This document shows positions 24,463 through 34,228 of a stretch of DNA of 64,000 nucleotides, piece by piece. A program made the position numbers and the translations under genes. The notes beneath the pieces were generated by a model. The model searched no databases and was not told where the DNA came from. It saw nothing but the letters and a program-made list of their open reading frames with translations. The stretch is from Pseudomonadota bacterium (GTDB lineage Bacteria > Pseudomonadota > Alphaproteobacteria > Acetobacterales > Acetobacteraceae): NCBI GenBank assembly GCA_018240405.1, contig JAFEFW010000627.1:16094-80093 (forward strand), written 5' to 3'. Each line of letters opens with the position of its first letter. The stretch's first letter is position 1.

Positions 24463-25232
24463 CGGCTAACCGCCGAAGCCGCCACTTTGCTCTTCCGGCG
24501 CTGCTCGCACTCGGGCTGCTGACCGGCTGCGGCAAGACAGAACTCTACACCGGCCTGAATGAGCGCGATGCCAATGAAATGCTCGCCCTGTTGCTACGCG
24601 CGGGAATCGCCACAGACAAGGTCGCCGCCAAGGACGGTGTCACGCTGTCCGTCGACAGCGCCCGTGTGCCTGAAGCCGTGGCCCTGCTGACGGCGGCTGG
24701 TCTGCCGCATCGGGAATTTGCCCGTATCGGCGACCTGTTCAAGCGCGAGGGCATGATCTCCTCCCCGTCCGAGGAGCGTGTCCGATTCATTTACGGCGTC
24801 AGCCAGGAGCTCGAGCGCACGATCAGTACGATCGATGGCGTGCTGAACGCCCGCGTGCATATCGTGCTGCCCGGCAATGACCCGACCAACAAGATCACCA
24901 AGCCTTCGTCGGCGGCAATCCTGATCCGTTACAAGTCGGATGCGTCGATCGATGCGCTGGTGCCGAAAATAAAGGAACTTGTCGTCAACAGCGTCGAAGG
25001 CCTGGCGTATGACCGGGTATCGGTCGTCCTGGTGAAGGCCACCGCCGACGAACTTGCCGATCTGCAGACGTTGCAGCAACGCGCGGCGGCACGTTACGCG
25101 ACGCTGCCGCCCTACGTCACGTATTCGCTCGCAGGCCTGCTGTTGGCGTCTCTGCTGGGCAATGGCGCGCTTGGCTGGCTGTTGTGGCAGCGCAATGGCC
25201 GGCGGCTTGCACCCGCATCGTCCCCGACATGA
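24459..25232 (+). CDS. sctJ: T3SS inner-membrane ring lipoprotein SctJ
   Basis: This 257-residue YscJ/FliF-family lipoprotein has a lipobox LLTGC with Cys24. Ring-building domains follow: YTGLNERDANEMLALLLRAG (D1), and D2 with REGMISSPSEERVRF, GVSQELERTISTIDGVLNAR and VHIVLPGND. A transmembrane helix lies near the C-terminus (~219-243). It forms the inner concentric ring of the basal body around the export gate. The stop overlaps the sctK ATG. Confidence 0.96.
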   Translation: MTANRRSRHFALPALLALGLLTGCGKTELYTGLNERDANEMLALLLRAGIATDKVAAKDGVTLSVDSARVPEAVALLTAAGLPHREFARIGDLFKREGMISSPSEERVRFIYGVSQELERTISTIDGVLNARVHIVLPGNDPTNKITKPSSAAILIRYKSDASIDALVPKIKELVVNSVEGLAYDRVSVVLVKATADELADLQTLQQRAAARYATLPPYVTYSLAGLLLASLLGNGALGWLLWQRNGRRLAPASSPT

Positions 25233-25930
25233 GGGACGCAACCCTGCCATGTGACACCAGCTGGATGCGGTCGCCCTGGGCCGGCGCAACGCTTCGCTTC
25301 ATTGCAGATCCAGCAGCGGCACTGGATCCGGCGGCCGTGCCGGACTGGCCGGCGTGGTCGCCGCTTGACGCTGTGCTTGCCCGCCCGGCAATCCGCGGCC
25401 GGCTCGGACGTTGGCTGGCCCCGGACGACGACACCGTCGAGATGCTGGATCGGCTTGCGTCGCCGCCGCAGCGCCTCGTGCTGATACCGGCCGAGGAAGC
25501 GGTCGACCTGGTACGCATGCTGGCGGCCTGGATCGACGCGCCACGCATTGGCACACTGATCCGTCGGCGGGATATCGACGCCGTGCGCGCCGCCGTCGGG
25601 GAGAATGCCTTCGTCTTCGCTGAACGCCGCGCCGCTCTGTTCGGCCGTCCGGGCGCCGCACTACTTGCTGCCGTGGACGCCGTCACGCCGATGGCGGACC
25701 CGCTTGATCCGGCTCGGCTGTTGCCCCGTGGGGCCGCCGCGCTGGGCCTGGCGATCGGGAGCGTCCCGCCAGGCACGGCCGCCCGCCTGCGGCTGCGTCG
25801 GCCAGCCCCACTATGGGCTACGATCGTTGACCACTGCCGCAGCGATGCCGCCGCGTCAGCGGACGCATGGACCTGCGTCCGGCGGCTGATCCGAGACCAG
25901 GCGCCCGTATGGTCGACCTGGTTCAGCTGA
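25229..25930 (+). CDS. sctK: T3SS sorting-platform protein SctK
   Basis: This 233-residue protein starts at ATG 25229, overlapping the sctJ stop (ATGA). SctK proteins link the cytoplasmic sorting platform to the inner ring and are poorly conserved. Here the pattern of Trp/Arg-rich helices (ARPAIRGRLGRWLAPDD, FVFAERRAALFG) and the position between sctJ and sctL identify it. It overlaps sctL by 22 bases. Assignment rests on synteny plus general composition. Confidence 0.72.
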   Translation: MRDATLPCDTSWMRSPWAGATLRFIADPAAALDPAAVPDWPAWSPLDAVLARPAIRGRLGRWLAPDDDTVEMLDRLASPPQRLVLIPAEEAVDLVRMLAAWIDAPRIGTLIRRRDIDAVRAAVGENAFVFAERRAALFGRPGAALLAAVDAVTPMADPLDPARLLPRGAAALGLAIGSVPPGTAARLRLRRPAPLWATIVDHCRSDAAASADAWTCVRRLIRDQAPVWSTWFS

Positions 25931-26541
25931 GCACAGGCAATGTCGGGTTGTTGGGCCCCGGCCGCGTTCTGAGGGCGGCCGAGGCAGACGCGCTGCTGTC
26001 GGCGGAACAACTGCAGGCCGACGCCCGGGCGCGGGCGGTGACAGCGGTGCAGGCGGCCCAACAGGAAGCCGACGGTATCAGGGCCGAGGCGCGTGCTGCC
26101 GGCGTGGAAGACGCCACCGAGGAGATCCAGGACCGGCTGTTCGCGATTGCCGAGGCGTCGGTGAATGCGATCTCCCGCACGGAGCATCGCATCATCGACA
26201 TGGCACTGCAGATCGTCCGCCGCATCATCGGCTCGCTCGATGAGGTCGATGTGGCCGCGCGTGTCGCGCGTAAGAGCCTCGCGCTGTCCGCCCATAGCAG
26301 CTTCATCCGCCTGCGCGTCGCGCCGGGCGCCGTAGAGGCGCTCCGCGAGCGGCTGGACCCAATCCTGCCGGCGACGCTGCCCGCCGCCTCGATCGAGGTT
26401 GTCGGTGACACGCGCGTGCGCGCCGGCGGCTGCATCATGGAGACGGATGCCGGCCTGATCGACGCCACGATCGACAGCCAGATCACGGCGATCGAGCGCG
26501 GCCTGCGTCGCGGATTGTCCGATGCGCCGAAGGAGGTCTGA
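25909..26541 (+). CDS. sctL: T3SS ATPase stator/regulator SctL
   Basis: This 210-residue YscL/FliH-family protein has start ATG 25909. An in-frame ATG at 25867 would deepen the overlap with sctK. A long Ala/Gln/Glu-rich coiled coil (LQADARARAVTAVQAAQQEA) precedes the C-terminal FliH-like domain (RIIDMALQIVRRIIG, SSFIRLRVAPGAVEALRERL, and GGCIMETDAGLIDATID). It forms the spokes of the sorting platform and holds the SctN ATPase, whose gene follows after 3 bases. Confidence 0.92.
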   Translation: MVDLVQLSTGNVGLLGPGRVLRAAEADALLSAEQLQADARARAVTAVQAAQQEADGIRAEARAAGVEDATEEIQDRLFAIAEASVNAISRTEHRIIDMALQIVRRIIGSLDEVDVAARVARKSLALSAHSSFIRLRVAPGAVEALRERLDPILPATLPAASIEVVGDTRVRAGGCIMETDAGLIDATIDSQITAIERGLRRGLSDAPKEV

Positions 26542-26544
26542 CGC

Positions 26545-27891
26545 ATGGACCAGCCACTCGGTGATGGCGCCGAATTCGATCATGTGTTCCGGTACGGCGA
26601 GAGGGTCATTGCCGAAACCGCGCCGATTACCGTGCGTGGCCGCGTCTTGCAGGTTGTCGGCACCATCATCCGCGCCGCGGCGCCCGGCGCCCGGATTGGT
26701 GACCTGTGCCTGCTGCGCAATCCCGAAGACGGTTTCGAACTGCCGGCTGAGGTTGTCGGCCTGCAACGCGATGCGGCCATCCTGACGCCGCTGGGTGACC
26801 TGCAGGGCTTGTCGACCCTGACCGAGGTAATTCCCACCGGCAAGCCGCACATGGCGCCCGCGGGCCACAGCCTGCTGGGCCGCGTGCTGGATGGGTTGGG
26901 CCGGCCGCTGGACACAGCCGAGAATGGAAGGCTCGTGCCCGACGTCCAGGTGCCGGTTTATGCCGACGCCCCCGATCCTTTGAAGCGGCGGGTGATCGAC
27001 CAGCCGATGCCGCTGGGCGTGCGTGCACTGGACGGCACGTTGACCTGCGGCGAGGGTCAGCGCATGGGCATCTTCGCCGCCGCCGGCGGTGGCAAGAGCA
27101 CGCTGATGTCGATGCTGGTACGCGGTGCCGCCGTCGACGTGACGGTCATGGCACTGATCGGCGAGCGCGGCCGAGAGGTGCGGGAGTTCATCGAGCGCGA
27201 CCTCGGGCCGGAAGGCCGCAAGAAATCCGTGGTGATTGTCGCGACATCCGACCGGTCATCGATGGAACGGTCGAAGGCGGCGTATGTCGCCACTGCCATC
27301 GCCGAGTGGTTCCGTGCCAAGGGCATGCGCGTGCTGTTCCTGATGGACTCGGTCACACGCTTCGCTCGCGCGCAGCGCGAGATCGGGCTGGCAGCGGGCG
27401 AACCGCCGACGCGGCGCGGCTTTCCGCCCTCCGTCTTCGCCACGCTGCCCAAGCTGATGGAGCGCGTCGGCAACAACGATAAGGGCTCGATCACCGCCTT
27501 CTACACTGTGCTGGTCGAGGGCGACGACATGTCGGAGCCGATCGCCGATGAGACACGCTCGATCCTGGACGGCCATATCGTGCTGTCACGCGCGCTGTCG
27601 GCGGCCAACCACTTCCCTGCCATCGATGTGTTGGCCAGCGCGAGCCGGGTCATGGGTGCAGTGACGTCGCCGGAACATCGGGCGCTCGCCGGCAAGCTCC
27701 GGCAGCTGATGGCAAAATACAATGAGGTCGAGCTGTTGGTGCGTATTGGCGAATACAAGGCTGGATCGGACAAGCTGGCAGACGAGGCCGTAGCCAAGAT
27801 CGACCGGATCCGCGACTTCCTGCGCCAGCCGACGCATGAGCTGGTTGGCTTCGATGACATGATGAAGCAGTTGCAGTCGGCTCTGAAATGA
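26545..27891 (+). CDS. sctN: T3SS ATPase SctN
   Basis: This 448-residue hexameric ATPase energises unfolding and chaperone release of substrates. It shows the F1-beta-like P-loop AAAGGGKST (Lys184), the Walker B region [19 protein letters not shown], the ERGREVREF motif with catalytic Glu, and [20 protein letters not shown], conserved in type III ATPases and absent from F1-beta. Full-length for the family (~430-450 residues). The stop overlaps sctO (ATGA). Confidence 0.97.
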   Translation: MDQPLGDGAEFDHVFRYGERVIAETAPITVRGRVLQVVGTIIRAAAPGARIGDLCLLRNPEDGFELPAEVVGLQRDAAILTPLGDLQGLSTLTEVIPTGKPHMAPAGHSLLGRVLDGLGRPLDTAENGRLVPDVQVPVYADAPDPLKRRVIDQPMPLGVRALDGTLTCGEGQRMGIFAAAGGGKSTLMSMLVRGAAVDVTVMALIGERGREVREFIERDLGPEGRKKSVVIVATSDRSSMERSKAAYVATAIAEWFRAKGMRVLFLMDSVTRFARAQREIGLAAGEPPTRRGFPPSVFATLPKLMERVGNNDKGSITAFYTVLVEGDDMSEPIADETRSILDGHIVLSRALSAANHFPAIDVLASASRVMGAVTSPEHRALAGKLRQLMAKYNEVELLVRIGEYKAGSDKLADEAVAKIDRIRDFLRQPTHELVGFDDMMKQLQSALK

Positions 27892-28406
27892 ATGCCGACG
27901 CGATCCGGCCGCTGCTGCGGATCAAGCAACTCCGGGCCGACAAGGCCGAGGACGAACACCGGTTGCGCCTTGCCCAGCATCGCGCCGCGTTGGCCGAGGT
28001 GGAAGCCGCCAACCAGGCCCTGGAAGCCTGGCGTGCGGACATGCCGGTGAAGCAGGCTGCGATCTATGATGCCGTTATCGGTCGGGTCGTTGACCTGAAT
28101 GCGCTCGACACCGTGCAGGAACGGCTGATCGCGCTGCGCGAGCACGAGCGGGTGCTGCAGCAACGCCTTCTCGAACTACAGAAGGCCGCGCAACAGGCCG
28201 CTGCCGCGGCGGACGAAGCGCGCACCCGCGCGGCGGAGGCGCGGCGCAATGTCAGCAAGTTCGAGGAAGTGGTCGACGTGCTGCGGCGTGCCAGCCTGGC
28301 CGAGGCGGAGCGGCGCGAGGATAGCGAGCTGGAGGAATTCGCCAGAGCGTCGGGCGGCGACGACGGGGATGACGAGGGAAACGATGAGTGGGGTGACGCC
28401 GCCTAA
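27888..28406 (+). CDS. sctO: T3SS central stalk protein SctO
   Basis: This 172-residue protein is almost entirely an alpha-helical hairpin coiled coil ([20 protein letters not shown], then [20 protein letters not shown] and [19 protein letters not shown]), the YscO/FliJ fold that rotates inside the SctN hexamer. It has an acidic Asp/Glu/Gly tail. It is in the conserved N-O-P-Q-R-S order, start overlapping sctN. Confidence 0.87.
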   Translation: MNADAIRPLLRIKQLRADKAEDEHRLRLAQHRAALAEVEAANQALEAWRADMPVKQAAIYDAVIGRVVDLNALDTVQERLIALREHERVLQQRLLELQKAAQQAAAAADEARTRAAEARRNVSKFEEVVDVLRRASLAEAERREDSELEEFARASGGDDGDDEGNDEWGDAA

Positions 28407-29058
28407 AGGCGGGGGTGCTCTGGAAGGGGCCCAAGCCAACGAGCACAGCATCGCTCGCGATCGCAAGCCTGCGCCGCCGAGCGATGCGGACGCGGAGCGG
28501 TTGCGCCGGCTGCTGTCGCGGCGGGAGGCTGACGACGCGGCAGAGGACAGCGAGGCAGAGGAGCAGGACGATCAGCCGGACAGCCCGTTGTCGGCAGCGG
28601 AGGCCATGCTGGCGGCACTGGGTAGCGTGCGCCAGGCGCCGCCGCTTGAGGGGCCGCCGGCAATAGAGGCTACGCAGCCGGTCGGCAGATCGGAACTGAC
28701 TGACCTCGCCGACAGGATCGTGCAGGAGGTGCAGGTCGGACAGCGCGCCGACGGTGAAAATGAACTGCGCATCACGCTGAACCAGGAGATCTTCGGCCAG
28801 ACCGAGGTCAACATCGCGCTGCACCAGGGCGCGCTGGAGCTGCGGATCGACACGCTGTCGGAGGAGATCAAGGGACTGCTCCAGACCAACGCCTCCGGCT
28901 TTGCGGATGACCTGGCCAAGCGCCTGGGCCGTCCGGTGGTGCTGGAAGTGAACGCGCCGGGTCAGTCCGAGCAGGCCGCCGGTCAGGACCAGGGCGATAA
29001 CCGGCGCTCACGCGGCTACGACCAGATCCTGCGCTACGTCGCGGAGGGTAGCGCGTGA
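28384..29058 (+). CDS. sctP: T3SS needle-length regulator SctP
   Basis: This 224-residue protein starts at ATG 28384 with GAGGG just upstream, overlapping the sctO end by 23 bases. The N-terminal ~100 residues are charged and disordered. The C-terminal domain (RITLNQEIFGQTEVNIALHQ, ALELRIDTLSEEIKGLLQ, LAKRLGRPVVLEVN) is the T3S4-like substrate-switching fold of YscP/FliK. It is short relative to YscP (~500), which predicts a short needle if the ruler model applies. Confidence 0.8.
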   Translation: MSGVTPPKGGGALEGAQANEHSIARDRKPAPPSDADAERLRRLLSRREADDAAEDSEAEEQDDQPDSPLSAAEAMLAALGSVRQAPPLEGPPAIEATQPVGRSELTDLADRIVQEVQVGQRADGENELRITLNQEIFGQTEVNIALHQGALELRIDTLSEEIKGLLQTNASGFADDLAKRLGRPVVLEVNAPGQSEQAAGQDQGDNRRSRGYDQILRYVAEGSA

Positions 29059-29100
29059 TGGACCACGAGGCCGGCGCATGATCAGCCGCGCAGGTGGCGC

Positions 29101-30078
29101 GTGATCGAGCTGCCGAGCTGCAGCGCCATTGCTGCGCGCGCGTTGAGCGACCTGGCGCAGCGGCTGCCTGTAGGTTTCGAACTCGCCGGTCATCCGGTCG
29201 TTGCCTCATTGTGCCTCGGCGCACCGCCGGCGCCGCCGGCGGATTGGCGCCGGGTCGGGCTTGTGGTCGCCACGCAGCAGGCTGCGGTGTCGCTGGCCCC
29301 GACGCTGCTGCCGCCGGCCGCAACGGCGCATTGGCCGGAGATCGAGACCGTCGGCGTCCCAGGCGCGCTGCGCGATATCCTGCGCGGCCTGCTGCTGGAC
29401 GACATCGCTGCCACGGTTGCGCCGCTGGCCGGAGACCATCCGCGCTGGCAGCCCGCGCCGGACAAGCCGCTGCCGCATGCGATTGCCTTGGCCAATGCGC
29501 GGACGCTGGCGCCGGTCGGCCTGCTCGAACTGGATGAGCGCGCGCTGGCCTGGCTGGCCGCGCGCTGCACCGACCTGCCGCGTCATACCGTCGATATCGA
29601 TGGCGTCACGATGCCGCTCGACCTGATCATCGACCGTGTCGTTATCAGCCGGACCGAACTGGCCGCGCTGGGGCCGCGCGACGTCGTGCTTCTCGACCGG
29701 ACGCCGGTGGATGCCGATGGCGGCGTGACAGCCGTGCTGTGCATGCCTGGCTTTCCGGGCTTCCGCGTCCGCATCGACGGCGGACGGGCGACACTCGACT
29801 CACCTGTGGATGCTGCCATGGACACTCCCACCTCACCGCCCGCCGCTTCGATTGACGAGGTGCCGCTGGTCATCGACTGCGATGTCGGCCGCATCGGCCT
29901 CACCATCGGACGCCTGCGGGAGTTATCCGCCGGACAGGTACTCGACCTGGGCCTGGATGCAACGCAGCGGGTCTCGCTACGGCTGAACGGGCAGGTCATC
30001 GCCACGGGCGAACTGGTGCGCATCGCCGAACGCACCGGTGTGCGAATTACCGACGTGCTGCTGTCGCGGACGACATGA
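29101..30078 (+). CDS. sctQ: T3SS cytoplasmic ring protein SctQ
   Basis: This 325-residue YscQ/FliN-FliM family protein has a GTG start at 29101. The N-terminal part is variable. The C-terminal SpoA domain is clear (VPLVIDCDVGRIGLTIGRL, VLDLGLDATQRVSLRLNGQ, VIATGELVRIAERTGVRI). It forms the pods of the sorting platform. Many SctQ genes also make a C-terminal fragment from an internal start. ATG 29818 or GTG codons nearby could serve, but no strong internal ribosome site was evident. The stop overlaps sctR (ATGA). Confidence 0.93.
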   Translation: MIELPSCSAIAARALSDLAQRLPVGFELAGHPVVASLCLGAPPAPPADWRRVGLVVATQQAAVSLAPTLLPPAATAHWPEIETVGVPGALRDILRGLLLDDIAATVAPLAGDHPRWQPAPDKPLPHAIALANARTLAPVGLLELDERALAWLAARCTDLPRHTVDIDGVTMPLDLIIDRVVISRTELAALGPRDVVLLDRTPVDADGGVTAVLCMPGFPGFRVRIDGGRATLDSPVDAAMDTPTSPPAASIDEVPLVIDCDVGRIGLTIGRLRELSAGQVLDLGLDATQRVSLRLNGQVIATGELVRIAERTGVRITDVLLSRTT

Positions 30079-30737
30079 CGGAACTGGGCAACCCCGCAAC
30101 CCTGATCGCCCTGCTGGTGGGGGCGGCGCTGCTGCCGTTCCTGGCAGTGCTGGTCACGTCCTACATCAAGCTGGTCGTGGTGCTGGGGTTGATCCGCAAT
30201 GCGCTGGGCGTGCAGAGCATTCCGCCGAACATGGCGTTGAATGCAATCGCCATCATCCTGTCAGCCTACATCATGCAGCCGGTGTTTCAGAACGCCTATC
30301 TGGCGGTCAAGGACCGAACGCTGGACATGAGCAATCCGCAGGCGATCGCCGAGACCGTACAGGCTGGTGCCGAACCGTTCCGGCTGTTTCTGGAGAAACA
30401 TACCGGTGAGCGGGAGCGCACCTTCTTCGTCGACACCACAAAGGAACTTTGGTCGGAGCAGGATGCCGCCGGGGTGACCGACCGCGACTTCATGGTGCTG
30501 ATCCCGGCGTTCACCACGTCCGAGCTGACCAGTGCCTTCAAGCTGGGCTTCCTGCTGTTCCTGCCGTTCATCGTGGTGGATCTGGTGGTGTCCAACATCC
30601 TGCTGGCGATGGGCATGATGATGGTCTCGCCGATGACCATTTCGCTGCCGTTCAAGCTGTTCCTGTTCGTCACGGTGAACGGGTGGGAGCGGCTGATCCA
30701 TGGCCTGGTGCTGTCCTATGCCGGGCACGGCGGATGA
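30075..30737 (+). CDS. sctR: T3SS export apparatus protein SctR
   Basis: This 220-residue FliP/YscR-family protein is part of the SctRST export gate at the centre of the inner ring. Hallmarks are PFLAVLVTSYIKLVVVLGLI near the N-terminus, the conserved NALGVQSIPPNMALN, LIPAFTTSELTSAFKLGFL, and VVSNILLAMGMMMVSPMTIS. Four hydrophobic regions. The stop overlaps sctS (ATGA). Confidence 0.98.
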   Translation: MTELGNPATLIALLVGAALLPFLAVLVTSYIKLVVVLGLIRNALGVQSIPPNMALNAIAIILSAYIMQPVFQNAYLAVKDRTLDMSNPQAIAETVQAGAEPFRLFLEKHTGERERTFFVDTTKELWSEQDAAGVTDRDFMVLIPAFTTSELTSAFKLGFLLFLPFIVVDLVVSNILLAMGMMMVSPMTISLPFKLFLFVTVNGWERLIHGLVLSYAGHGG

Positions 30738-30997
30738 ACCAGGCCGATATTGCCTCGATGACCGGCGATGCCTTGCTGCTGGTGCTGGTGCTGTCGATGC
30801 CGCCGATCATCGTGGCGACCGTGGTCGGACTGGTGGTCGCCCTGCTGCAGGCGCTGACACAGATTCAGGAACAGACGCTGTCCTTTGCCGTCAAGCTGAT
30901 CTGCGTCAGCGTGGTGATCCTGCTGACAGCGCACTGGGTCGGTGGCGAACTGTACCGCTATACGCTGCGGATCTTTGAGGGAATCAACGCGATCTGA
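30734..30997 (+). CDS. sctS: T3SS export apparatus protein SctS
   Basis: This 87-residue FliQ/YscS-family protein has two transmembrane helices: LLLVLVLSMPPIIVATVVGL continuing to VVALLQALTQIQEQTL, then KLICVSVVILLTAHWVGG. QALTQIQEQTLSFAVK is the family signature. It begins at ATG 30734 overlapping the sctR stop. A longer frame through sctR is a shadow. Normally sctT follows; here 8.7 kb of effector genes intervene. Confidence 0.96.
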   Translation: MNQADIASMTGDALLLVLVLSMPPIIVATVVGLVVALLQALTQIQEQTLSFAVKLICVSVVILLTAHWVGGELYRYTLRIFEGINAI

Positions 30998-31091
30998 CAG
31001 TCTGCGCACACTTGCCGGATGATGCGGTACGGCTGCACCGATCCGGACGACGCAGGTTAGGCGCACCGTCCAAAGGCCGGTTTTCGGACAA

Positions 31092-34000
31092 TCAGGCCTT
31101 GGTAAATGAGGCAAAGCCTTTAGCGTAAATCAGCGCCGCCTCATCGTCGATGCGGGCCTTGATCTCCTCGGCGTTCTTGCTGCCTGGAAGGCGTGTGTTC
31201 ATCTGCTGCGCCTCCAACTGCCCGGACGACGTCATGACCGTGTTGTAGATCGTCTTGTCCTCGCCCTCGAGCTTTTCGCCGGGCAGGACCCTTCCGCCCA
31301 TATCCTCGATAATCGCCTGTGCCTTGTGCTCAACATCACCCACGCCGCCACGATCCTTATTGGACTTGCATCCCTGAGACAGCGACATCTTCATGTTGTG
31401 GTCGCCGAGGCTCTTCAACGCCTCATCGGCAAGGGTACACAGCCGCATGAGGTGGCGGTCCATCTTGTAGGCGTCCTCGATGCCATGCTTGTAGGAGCCG
31501 GTGTTGAACATGTGGCGTACAAGATCAGTCTCGTCCTGAATGCGCCCGATCTGATGCAGCAGCGCCGCTCGGTCCTGGGGCTCCAGGTCTTGCTGTTCGG
31601 CCTTGGCGCGCAGACGATCGACAATGCTGCCGATGTGGCCACCCGGTCGGGCATCCTCGTTCAGCGTGCCAATCAGCTTATTCAGGTTGTCACGATTGTG
31701 GTCGATGATGTCCTGCGGCCAGCGTTCTTCGGGGCCGTTCAAAGACCACGGGAGACTCGAGCCCAGCGCGACCGCGTTGACGCCAAACGACAGCGTGATC
31801 GTGTCAATTTTTACCCTTACGTCTTGACCATCAATGTCAAACCTTTGCACCCCCTCATTGTGTTCGAAGGCATCGAATTGAGTCATGGTAAAGTCATGCT
31901 CCCGATACCCTGGACTTAACTTCCGGGCCTCGAGGTCGTCAGCCGTCGTCAGATTGAGGTTCACATGTACGAGGTGGCTGAGCGGGTTCTGTTGCCAATT
32001 TTCGTCATTCTGCCCGGTATTGACTTTGGCCTGAGCAAGGAACGCCTCGTCCATGGTGACCGCGACGTTCAGGACCTCCCGCGCGCCGGCGCGCGCCGCG
32101 TCTCGCCGAGCATCCTTGTCCTTGATTTCCCAGGGGTCGAGAACGCCGTGGCGGATCGTCTGTGATACGAGCTGCTTGTTGCCCGCTTCGTCGTGACGGA
32201 ACAGGGCGCTGACCTGGAGGTTGCGCGCATGCGTTGCCTGTCTCTTATTGCCGGCGCTGACACCCTGAATGCCATCCTGGGCATAGGCGTCACCAATCCC
32301 GTGCCCGAGTTGGCTGGCTGGCTTGATTTCGCTGGTATAGGTGCGCGTGACACCCTCCCGGTGAACGACCATCCGACGTTCAATCGTCGCCCAACTCTGC
32401 AGCGTATCAAGTGCGCTCACTTGATGTCGTTTCAGAAATTTTCCAACGTCGTTTCCGGGTGGCCATACCTTGGCGTCTTCCAGCGCCTTGGCCAGAAACT
32501 TCTTTTCATCCTTGATGTGCTGTTCAAACGGATGCGTTTTGAACAATGAGGGACTGGTGTCAATGTTGCTACGTTCCGTACTGGCTTCGCGCCACTCCCG
32601 CTCCGCGGCCATGACGCGCTGCCTCGCTTCGTCGCGCTTCTGCAGAGCGGTCACGAGGCTCTTCTCGACTTTGGCCTGCTCGCCTGGATCATTTGCCTCC
32701 CGCGCCGCAACGAGGTGATCCCGGAGCTGATCGACCACAGTGTCCAGTGTGTGGCGTGTCGTCTGCATCCACATCAGCTTATTGTAGGCAAGTGTCTTTT
32801 CTGAGAGCGGATCGTGCTGGAGGTACTCGTCAAGGAATGCGGCCTTGTTTTCCAATTTGCCGATCTGATTGTCGAGCTCGGCATTCAGCACGGTATGCAG
32901 CTGGAATGCCTTTGTCTGAGCCGGTCGTGTGTCGGCAAGTGTCTGACGGTTCTCCTCAAGGCTTTTCGACACAGAGGGGATGATCTGATGTACTACATGG
33001 GATGCAAGATCCAGCTTACGGTCCCGGTCTTCACCAACATCCACATCCCGCAGCACTTCCTGAATGTCGGACTCCAAACGCTTGAGCAGTTCGTCCCGGG
33101 CCGACTTGTCCGCGAGCGAGCCATCGGTCCGCGACAGGTTGACAAGCGTCTCGTTGACACCGGCTTCCAACTTCTGCAGCAGCGTGTCGACAACCTGCTG
33201 ATCAACCCCAAGTGCCGGGAGCTGTATCTTGGGCTTCTCCTGAGCCTTGGTCAGAGAGTCCATCACAATCTGCCGCTGAGGTTCGAAAAACTTCTCCCAG
33301 AGCATGGTTTCGCTTTTCTGTTGCGTCTCCTGCATCTCGGCTTTCACACCGAGAAGGTCGGCCTTCAACCGTCCGACTTCGGTGGGATCGAACGGCATTT
33401 TGCCAAGCTTCTCCGCGGTATTTGCGATCTGGTCGATGGATCCGCGGGCCCAGTCGCCGATCTCCGAACCGCCTGGGACGGTGTTGCTCCACTCGTTCTC
33501 AATGCGATCCTTAACCGCATCAAAGAACGTATCGGCGTCATGGAAGTAGGGCACGTCGAGCTTGGCCAGTTCGCTGTACTGCTCATCAAAGCGCTGCTGC
33601 TTCTGCTCGCAGACTTCTTTCGTGGCGTTGTGGGCAAACCGCAGAAAGTCGTCCTCGGTGAACCTCCGGCGGCCGTACTCCGGATCGTGCCAGATTTGGC
33701 GGCTGAATGCCTGTAGAATGGCAGGATCGTCGCGATCCAGCCCGGGGTGACCGAGAGTATTCGCTGTACGGACCGCCTCGTCGGACAGCCGCCTGTTGGC
33801 GTAGAAGGCGTCGAGCTGCTTCAGCGTCGTGTTGGTGTTTATCGCGCGCTGCTTCTCCGTCGCGTCGAGCACCTGCTTGATGCGCGCCGCGTAGAGGGGT
33901 GTTGCTTTCTGGACGAAGGCCTCACCGCTGACTCCGACCGTGTCTTGAAGAATCTTGTCGGCGAACGGCTTGCCTTCAGCTTTGACCAGGGCGTCATAGA

Positions 34001-34211
34001 AGGCTTTGCGCGCGGTCTGATTGATTCTGGCGAGATTGACCTGATTTGGCACAGTCGGCCTGATCCACTCGGCAATCCGGCCAAACAGATCCTTCGGCGC
34101 CGAAATGGTTGGCGGCTGATTCCCCTCGTGCTCGATGGTGACCCGCCTGATGTTCAGATCGGTCTTGCTTGTCACCAGGCCGCGAAAGGCGTCAATGCTG
34201 GTTCCGCTCAT
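31092..34211 (-). CDS. SopB/IpgD-like phosphoinositide phosphatase, candidate T3SS effector
   Basis: This 1039-residue soluble protein has a C-terminal third that matches the SopB/IpgD family of injected inositol-phosphate phosphatases. Motif 1 is SFGVNAVAL (FGVN at 809-812). The CX5R catalytic loop is CKSNKDRGG (Cys948, Arg954; genome 31370-31350), compared with CKSGKDRTG in SopB. It is followed by YNTVMTSSGQLEAQQMNTRL, closely like SopB's NSGNMEIQEMNTG segment. Thus the nucleophile and Arg are kept while Gly and Thr of the loop are changed. The ~450-600 residue N-terminal region is helical and coiled-coil-like with no recognised domain and makes the protein almost twice SopB's size. It is co-transcribed 17 bases after a CesT-type chaperone. 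Delivery into a eukaryotic cell is inferred. Confidence 0.85.
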   Translation of the reverse strand: MSGTSIDAFRGLVTSKTDLNIRRVTIEHEGNQPPTISAPKDLFGRIAEWIRPTVPNQVNLARINQTARKAFYDALVKAEGKPFADKILQDTVGVSGEAFVQKATPLYAARIKQVLDATEKQRAINTNTTLKQLDAFYANRRLSDEAVRTANTLGHPGLDRDDPAILQAFSRQIWHDPEYGRRRFTEDDFLRFAHNATKEVCEQKQQRFDEQYSELAKLDVPYFHDADTFFDAVKDRIENEWSNTVPGGSEIGDWARGSIDQIANTAEKLGKMPFDPTEVGRLKADLLGVKAEMQETQQKSETMLWEKFFEPQRQIVMDSLTKAQEKPKIQLPALGVDQQVVDTLLQKLEAGVNETLVNLSRTDGSLADKSARDELLKRLESDIQEVLRDVDVGEDRDRKLDLASHVVHQIIPSVSKSLEENRQTLADTRPAQTKAFQLHTVLNAELDNQIGKLENKAAFLDEYLQHDPLSEKTLAYNKLMWMQTTRHTLDTVVDQLRDHLVAAREANDPGEQAKVEKSLVTALQKRDEARQRVMAAEREWREASTERSNIDTSPSLFKTHPFEQHIKDEKKFLAKALEDAKVWPPGNDVGKFLKRHQVSALDTLQSWATIERRMVVHREGVTRTYTSEIKPASQLGHGIGDAYAQDGIQGVSAGNKRQATHARNLQVSALFRHDEAGNKQLVSQTIRHGVLDPWEIKDKDARRDAARAGAREVLNVAVTMDEAFLAQAKVNTGQNDENWQQNPLSHLVHVNLNLTTADDLEARKLSPGYREHDFTMTQFDAFEHNEGVQRFDIDGQDVRVKIDTITLSFGVNAVALGSSLPWSLNGPEERWPQDIIDHNRDNLNKLIGTLNEDARPGGHIGSIVDRLRAKAEQQDLEPQDRAALLHQIGRIQDETDLVRHMFNTGSYKHGIEDAYKMDRHLMRLCTLADEALKSLGDHNMKMSLSQGCKSNKDRGGVGDVEHKAQAIIEDMGGRVLPGEKLEGEDKTIYNTVMTSSGQLEAQQMNTRLPGSKNAEEIKARIDDEAALIYAKGFASFTKA

Positions 34212-34228
34212 GTCTCGGACCCCCGCTC

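Noticed and set aside
25117-26868. A 583-codon minus-strand frame opposite sctK, sctL and the start of sctN.
   Set aside because: The sense strand carries conserved T3SS genes with overlapping starts. The antisense product is low-complexity Arg/Ala/Gly sequence.
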